From contig CP079860.1 in NCBI GenBank assembly GCA_019339365.1, positions 868,001-932,000 on the forward strand: 64,000 nt of DNA, read 5' to 3'. Positions 60,659-64,000 of this stretch are shown here, piece by piece; position 1 is the stretch's first letter; every line of letters begins with the position of its first letter. The stretch is from Vibrio neptunius (lineage in GTDB: Bacteria; Pseudomonadota; Gammaproteobacteria; Enterobacterales; Vibrionaceae). A program made the translations under genes and the position numbers. The notes under the pieces were generated by a model. The model saw only the letters and a program-made list of their open reading frames with translations. It did no database searches and was not told the origin of the DNA.

Positions 60659-61554
60659 TCTGAGTGAAAGTGACCCGCAATCTCTTTCATTATGGTTGTG
60701 AAGCGTTGCGGTAATTGACGATGTCTTTTCGTCAGAAAGTACAAGGTTTCTAACACTTCATGATTCGCATGATAGATGGCAATGTTGTCCCTGTCTGGAA
60801 ATGAATCGAGAGCACTCTTTGGCAAGACGGTAAAGCCCAGACCTTTGGCGACAGGCAGTAATATCTGGCTCAACTGATTGACGTACCCTGTGACTGGCAG
60901 CTCATCAATGTTGATCTTCTCTAGCAAAGGTTCCCCGCATTGGGCAAAGTAAAGCGAGAGATAGTGGAAAGCATCAGGATGCTTAATCAAACCCATCGTT
61001 TTCAAATCCTCTGGGGTGGCATTTTTTATTGAGCGGCTGGCAGGTAGCATCAGGCAAAGAGGTTCAATACCTAGTGTTTCTGATTCAAAACGAGAGTCGG
61101 AAGGAATGTGAGTGACAATCCCTATATCACACTCGCCAGATAGTACATCAGCCAAAATCTTATAGTGTGGGGCGGCTTCGAGTTTCGCAATCAGTGTTGG
61201 GTGTTTACATTGTAAATTAAGCAGAGGCGGGTAGAGCAGCAATGCCAAAGCGCCCGAACAGGAAAGCGACACACTACCAGAATAAGGGTCTTCAATATTC
61301 AGTGAATTAATCAGCTCAGCCTGCTGGTGTTCGATTTGTCGAGCATAGTGATAGACAGATTGCCCAGCTTCTGTGATTTCAAAAGTCTTGTGATGTCGGG
61401 CGATGAGCGTATGGCCGCATGCTCGCTCAAGCTTTTTAATATGCTGACTCACCCCTGGCTGTGTCATAAACAGCCTTTCAGCGGTTTTAGTGAAGTGACC
61501 AGTGTCGATGAGTGTTTGAAAGGTTTTCAGCCACAGCGGATTTAGCATCGTCAT
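60655..61554 (-). CDS. LysR-family transcriptional regulator
   Basis: A 299-residue protein. The helix-turn-helix is in TGHFTKTAERLFMTQPGVSQHIKKLE (shown in part: ERLFMTQPGVSQHIKKLE), followed by a LysR effector domain with DPYSGSVSLSCSGALAL. It resembles the group around CysB/IlvY-type single regulators of metabolic genes. The likely target is the neighbouring gene at 60101 or the DSD1 gene. The effector is unknown. Confidence 0.9.
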   Translation of the reverse strand: MTMLNPLWLKTFQTLIDTGHFTKTAERLFMTQPGVSQHIKKLERACGHTLIARHHKTFEITEAGQSVYHYARQIEHQQAELINSLNIEDPYSGSVSLSCSGALALLLYPPLLNLQCKHPTLIAKLEAAPHYKILADVLSGECDIGIVTHIPSDSRFESETLGIEPLCLMLPASRSIKNATPEDLKTMGLIKHPDAFHYLSLYFAQCGEPLLEKINIDELPVTGYVNQLSQILLPVAKGLGFTVLPKSALDSFPDRDNIAIYHANHEVLETLYFLTKRHRQLPQRFTTIMKEIAGHFHSD

Positions 61555-61624
61555 CTTTTAATAACAAAAAATTATTACTAGTAGTCTAAGTGATAACGTG
61601 AAATTTGGGTAGTGTGAGTAAAGT

Positions 61625-61645
61625 GGCGAGGTCTATTCCCTCGCC
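61625..61645 (-). terminator. Hairpin after the HDOD gene
   Basis: Perfect 7-bp stem (GGCGAGG/CCTCGCC) with a 7-base loop, just after the stop codon of the minus-strand HDOD gene, followed by ACTTTACT. Confidence 0.7.
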
Positions 61646-61654
61646 ATTCAGGGG

Positions 61655-62491
61655 CTAAGCAGCATTGAGTTGAGTGGCGAGATCCCTACCGTTTCCACGA
61701 AACTTATCTATGGTTGGTGCAAAGGTGGCGGATACATGAAGTAAACGAGAGTCTGGATGCTCGGCCAGATAGCGAGCTTTGGCGTCATCGCTGTCTAGTT
61801 GATCCCAATCGCGGTGTATCGAGCGGGCAAAGTGCAGTGTGGTTGCCATTTTGGGAGAGAGCTCTGCGTTCCTAGGGTCGTGATAATTGGCAATCGCGTC
61901 TACCATTGGGTCTGGGAACTTCCAAGTCTTCGCCAATTTAGCACCCAGTGTCGGGGCACCAATATCCAAAATTTCTTCTTGCACTGAAATCGGGTCTTCG
62001 CCTGCTTCCGCACGTTGATGTATTTTGACCGCTGCATCTGGAACCAAGGTATGAATCATCAACTCGCCTATATTATGAAGAATGCCAGTAGTGAACACTT
62101 CATTGGCATCCATCCCCGTTTCGTCAGCAATCTTGCTCGCAATAACGGAAACCTCGAAGGTGTCTTCCCAATACTGATCCATATCCAGTGTTTTGATTTT
62201 AGGGAAGGCACCAGAAAGTACCGATGCGACCACCAGAGTTCTAACTGGCCCTGTACCGACACGAAGCAAGGCTTCGTTAACTGAAGAGACGGTTTTGTTG
62301 CCGCCAAAATGGGCAGAATTCGCCATACGGAGCAATCGAGCACTCAATACCTGATCGGTAGCGATTTTTCTTGATAGCTCGCCAAAATCAACCTCGTCCT
62401 GATTGACCATATCAAGCAGTTCTTGGAGTACTTTCTGGATTCTAGGTAACTCGTTAAGACGAGAAATTAGCGCCGCCTGACTCATTGGCAC
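61655..62491 (-). CDS. HDOD-domain signalling protein
   Basis: A 278-residue protein occupied almost wholly by an HDOD domain: LPRIQKVLQELLDMVNQDEVD at the start, ARLLRMANSAHFGGNKTVSSVNEALL as the core (cited partly), then TTGILHNIGELMI and ANYHDPR, where the HD residues of true phosphodiesterases are replaced. HDOD proteins are non-catalytic and act in signalling and motility. It follows a separate promoter and has its own terminator. Confidence 0.9.
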   Translation of the reverse strand: MPMSQAALISRLNELPRIQKVLQELLDMVNQDEVDFGELSRKIATDQVLSARLLRMANSAHFGGNKTVSSVNEALLRVGTGPVRTLVVASVLSGAFPKIKTLDMDQYWEDTFEVSVIASKIADETGMDANEVFTTGILHNIGELMIHTLVPDAAVKIHQRAEAGEDPISVQEEILDIGAPTLGAKLAKTWKFPDPMVDAIANYHDPRNAELSPKMATTLHFARSIHRDWDQLDSDDAKARYLAEHPDSRLLHVSATFAPTIDKFRGNGRDLATQLNAA

Positions 62492-62700
62492 TCTCCTTTT
62501 TTGTTGATGAGTTTAGATACTATAGAACAGTAAATTAGTTTCATACAAAGTTGGAAACCGAGAAGTTTGGAAAATATTTTAATAATAAAAAATTATTAAA
62601 ATGAGAATAATTGATAATTTTTATTTATCTTTTTTTTGCCTAATATGGTTTTCAACAAAGCGGAAACGTCCGTGATCCAAAGAGCAAAAAAGAGGTCTAT

Positions 62701-63204
62701 ATGTCTACTCCCTATCCACGTAATTTTTCTCATATCGGCATTTCAGTGCCAGATCTAGAAGCCGCGGTTAAATTCTATACTGAAGTACTAGGTTGGTACC
62801 TGATTATGGAACCCACAGAAATTGTCGAAGACGATTCCGCCATTGGTGAAATGTGCACTGACGTGTTTGGTGCAGGGTGGGAACGTTTCCGTATTGCGCA
62901 TCTTTCAACAGGGGATCGTATCGGGGTTGAACTGTTTGAATTCAAGAATCAGGAAAATCCAGAGAACAATTTTGAATACTGGAAAACAGGGATTTTTCAC
63001 TTTTGTGTTCAGGACCCTAATGTCGAAGAGCTGGCAGAGAAAATCGTTGCCGCAGGCGGTAAGAAGCGTATGAAAGCACCTCGTTACTATTACCCTGGTG
63101 AGAAGCCTTACCGTATGATCTACATGGAAGACCCGTTCGGCAACATTCTAGAAATCTACTCTCACAGTTACGAACTGCATTACTCAGCAGGCGCTTATCA
63201 GTAA
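62701..63204 (+). CDS. VOC superfamily protein (glyoxalase/bleomycin-resistance-like dioxygenase)
   Basis: A 167-residue protein with paired beta-alpha-beta-beta-beta modules: FSHIGISVPDLEAAVKFYTEVLGWY in the first (cited partly), HFCVQDPNVEELAEKIVAAGGKK and MEDPFGNILEIYSH in the second. His in SHIG, His in FHFCV and Glu in ILEIY are the usual metal ligands. The substrate cannot be told. It is a single gene with no co-directional neighbour. Confidence 0.87.
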   Translation: MSTPYPRNFSHIGISVPDLEAAVKFYTEVLGWYLIMEPTEIVEDDSAIGEMCTDVFGAGWERFRIAHLSTGDRIGVELFEFKNQENPENNFEYWKTGIFHFCVQDPNVEELAEKIVAAGGKKRMKAPRYYYPGEKPYRMIYMEDPFGNILEIYSHSYELHYSAGAYQ

Positions 63205-64000
63205 GTGAATGAGTGACATGAGCTGAACCCGCAATAGACGATGGGTTCACTTTCATGGTTTATTGATCAAGGGACGATTTCATCGTTGATGTGAGGTCGT
63301 CCTGATTTACCTTTTTAGGCGAGAAATCAAGAACAGCGATTAGTTTCGCTCTCTCAGTACCACCTCCTACCACACATGATGCATCTCCCCCTGTATAACC
63401 TCTCGCAAAACTAGGCGCTCGGGACGTCATGAGGTCACACGTCTGCGAACGCGTTGTCAGACAGCAAGCATCAACCAGTTGCGGGTCGCAATAGGTACGT
63501 ATCTTCAAACATTTTGTTTTTCGTTTAAAGTCCACCTTGCTTTGTTAGCAACACGATTAACCCCTTGGTTAATCACACAGATGGCTTGTTACTTGGTGGC
63601 GCTTTTCCGTATCGTACTCAAAATGCGTCTTCCTAGGTCACTGACGGTTATGTCATTTGCTTGCTGATAAAAAATAGCGGTTACCATCTTCCTCTGACTG
63701 AGTGATTTATTGTAAGAAGTTATTATTATAAATAATCAATAACCTTTACATTTTATTTCCAAGATTTAGGATCGGAATCATATTTTTAGGTGTTTTTAAT
63801 GATTATATGTTTAATTTTAAAACAAACAATAGTTGGGTTGCCATTATTATTTAATGGAATAATAATGGTAAGATGTCTTATTTAAGTGTATGATTTTAAA
63901 TGTGATTTTCATTTATTATAAGGCATTTATGATCACGGTAAGTTTTTTTTACTATTAAACCATGCTACGTTATTACCTCATAGTCTAAAGTAACCCATAA
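63205..64000. other. Right-end region with no supported gene
   Basis: A 91-codon frame on the minus strand (63260-63535) is unusually rich in Cys and Thr (VGGGTERAKLIAVLDFS) and has no recognised family; a 62-codon plus-strand frame at 63479-63667 is similarly unsupported. From 63700 on the DNA is very AT-rich, consistent with a promoter or an H-NS-bound region of the next gene outside the window. Confidence 0.5.

Noticed and set aside
63260..63535. 91-codon minus-strand frame near the right end
   Set aside because: Odd Cys/Thr-rich composition, no recognised family and no good start signal; could be a remnant, but I cannot support it as a gene.

Overview
The window is gamma-proteobacterial and almost certainly from a Vibrio, probably V. 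vulnificus or a close relative. The main evidence is a complete MARTX toxin locus: rtxH-rtxC-rtxA on the + strand, with the type I secretion genes rtxB-rtxD-rtxE running divergently on the - strand. Supporting signs are orphan integron-like cassettes, vibrio-type methyl-accepting and HDOD proteins, and moderate GC. No rRNA, tRNA or CRISPR array was seen.

Layout. 1-5.6 kb: the 3' end of a GH1 6-phospho-beta-glucosidase, a TSUP permease and a beta-hydroxyacid dehydrogenase opposite a MocR-type regulator, then two small accessory genes, one in an integron-like cassette. 5.6-10.8 kb: a LysR gene and a biosynthetic operon (alpha-oxoamine synthase, MFS exporter, acyl-CoA carboxylase) cut and apparently partly deleted by an IS3-family element. 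11.2-13.3 kb: a solute-binding protein, a small unknown protein and a histidine phosphatase. 13.3-17.2 kb: a compact minus-strand operon of a 40-residue acidic peptide with a CxxC-containing tail, two JmjC/cupin-type oxygenases, an MFS exporter and a third 2OG-Fe(II) oxygenase. I interpret this as an undescribed oxygenase-only RiPP pathway. 17.6-19.5 kb: a GH19 lytic enzyme with a secreted partner, probably a toxin-immunity pair. 19.8-24.7 kb: a GC-richer five-gene catabolic operon. 25.6-26.7 kb: two adjacent integron-like cassettes (DUF805 protein; CcdA/CcdB). 27.1-49.9 kb: the MARTX locus. 50.3-63.2 kb: a second PBP2-like protein, a chemoreceptor, small membrane-associated genes, a Tat-exported PhoX-like phosphatase, a DSD1-type PLP enzyme, an unknown protein, LysR, HDOD and VOC proteins.

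MARTX. With one base removed at 36501-36507, RtxA is about 5262 residues. Its effector order is DUF1 - RID - ABH - ExoY-like adenylyl cyclase - RRSP (Ras/Rap1 protease), followed by the autoprocessing cysteine protease domain and C-terminal calcium-binding repeats. Catalytic residues are visible for RID, ABH, RRSP and CPD, and the ExoY lysine pair is present.

Data quality. At least eleven genes carry a single-base frameshift, and every one falls in a homopolymer run (including rtxA, rtxB, the PBP2-like gene and phoX). This pattern points to sequencing error rather than gene decay, so I annotate these genes as single loci and mark the break.
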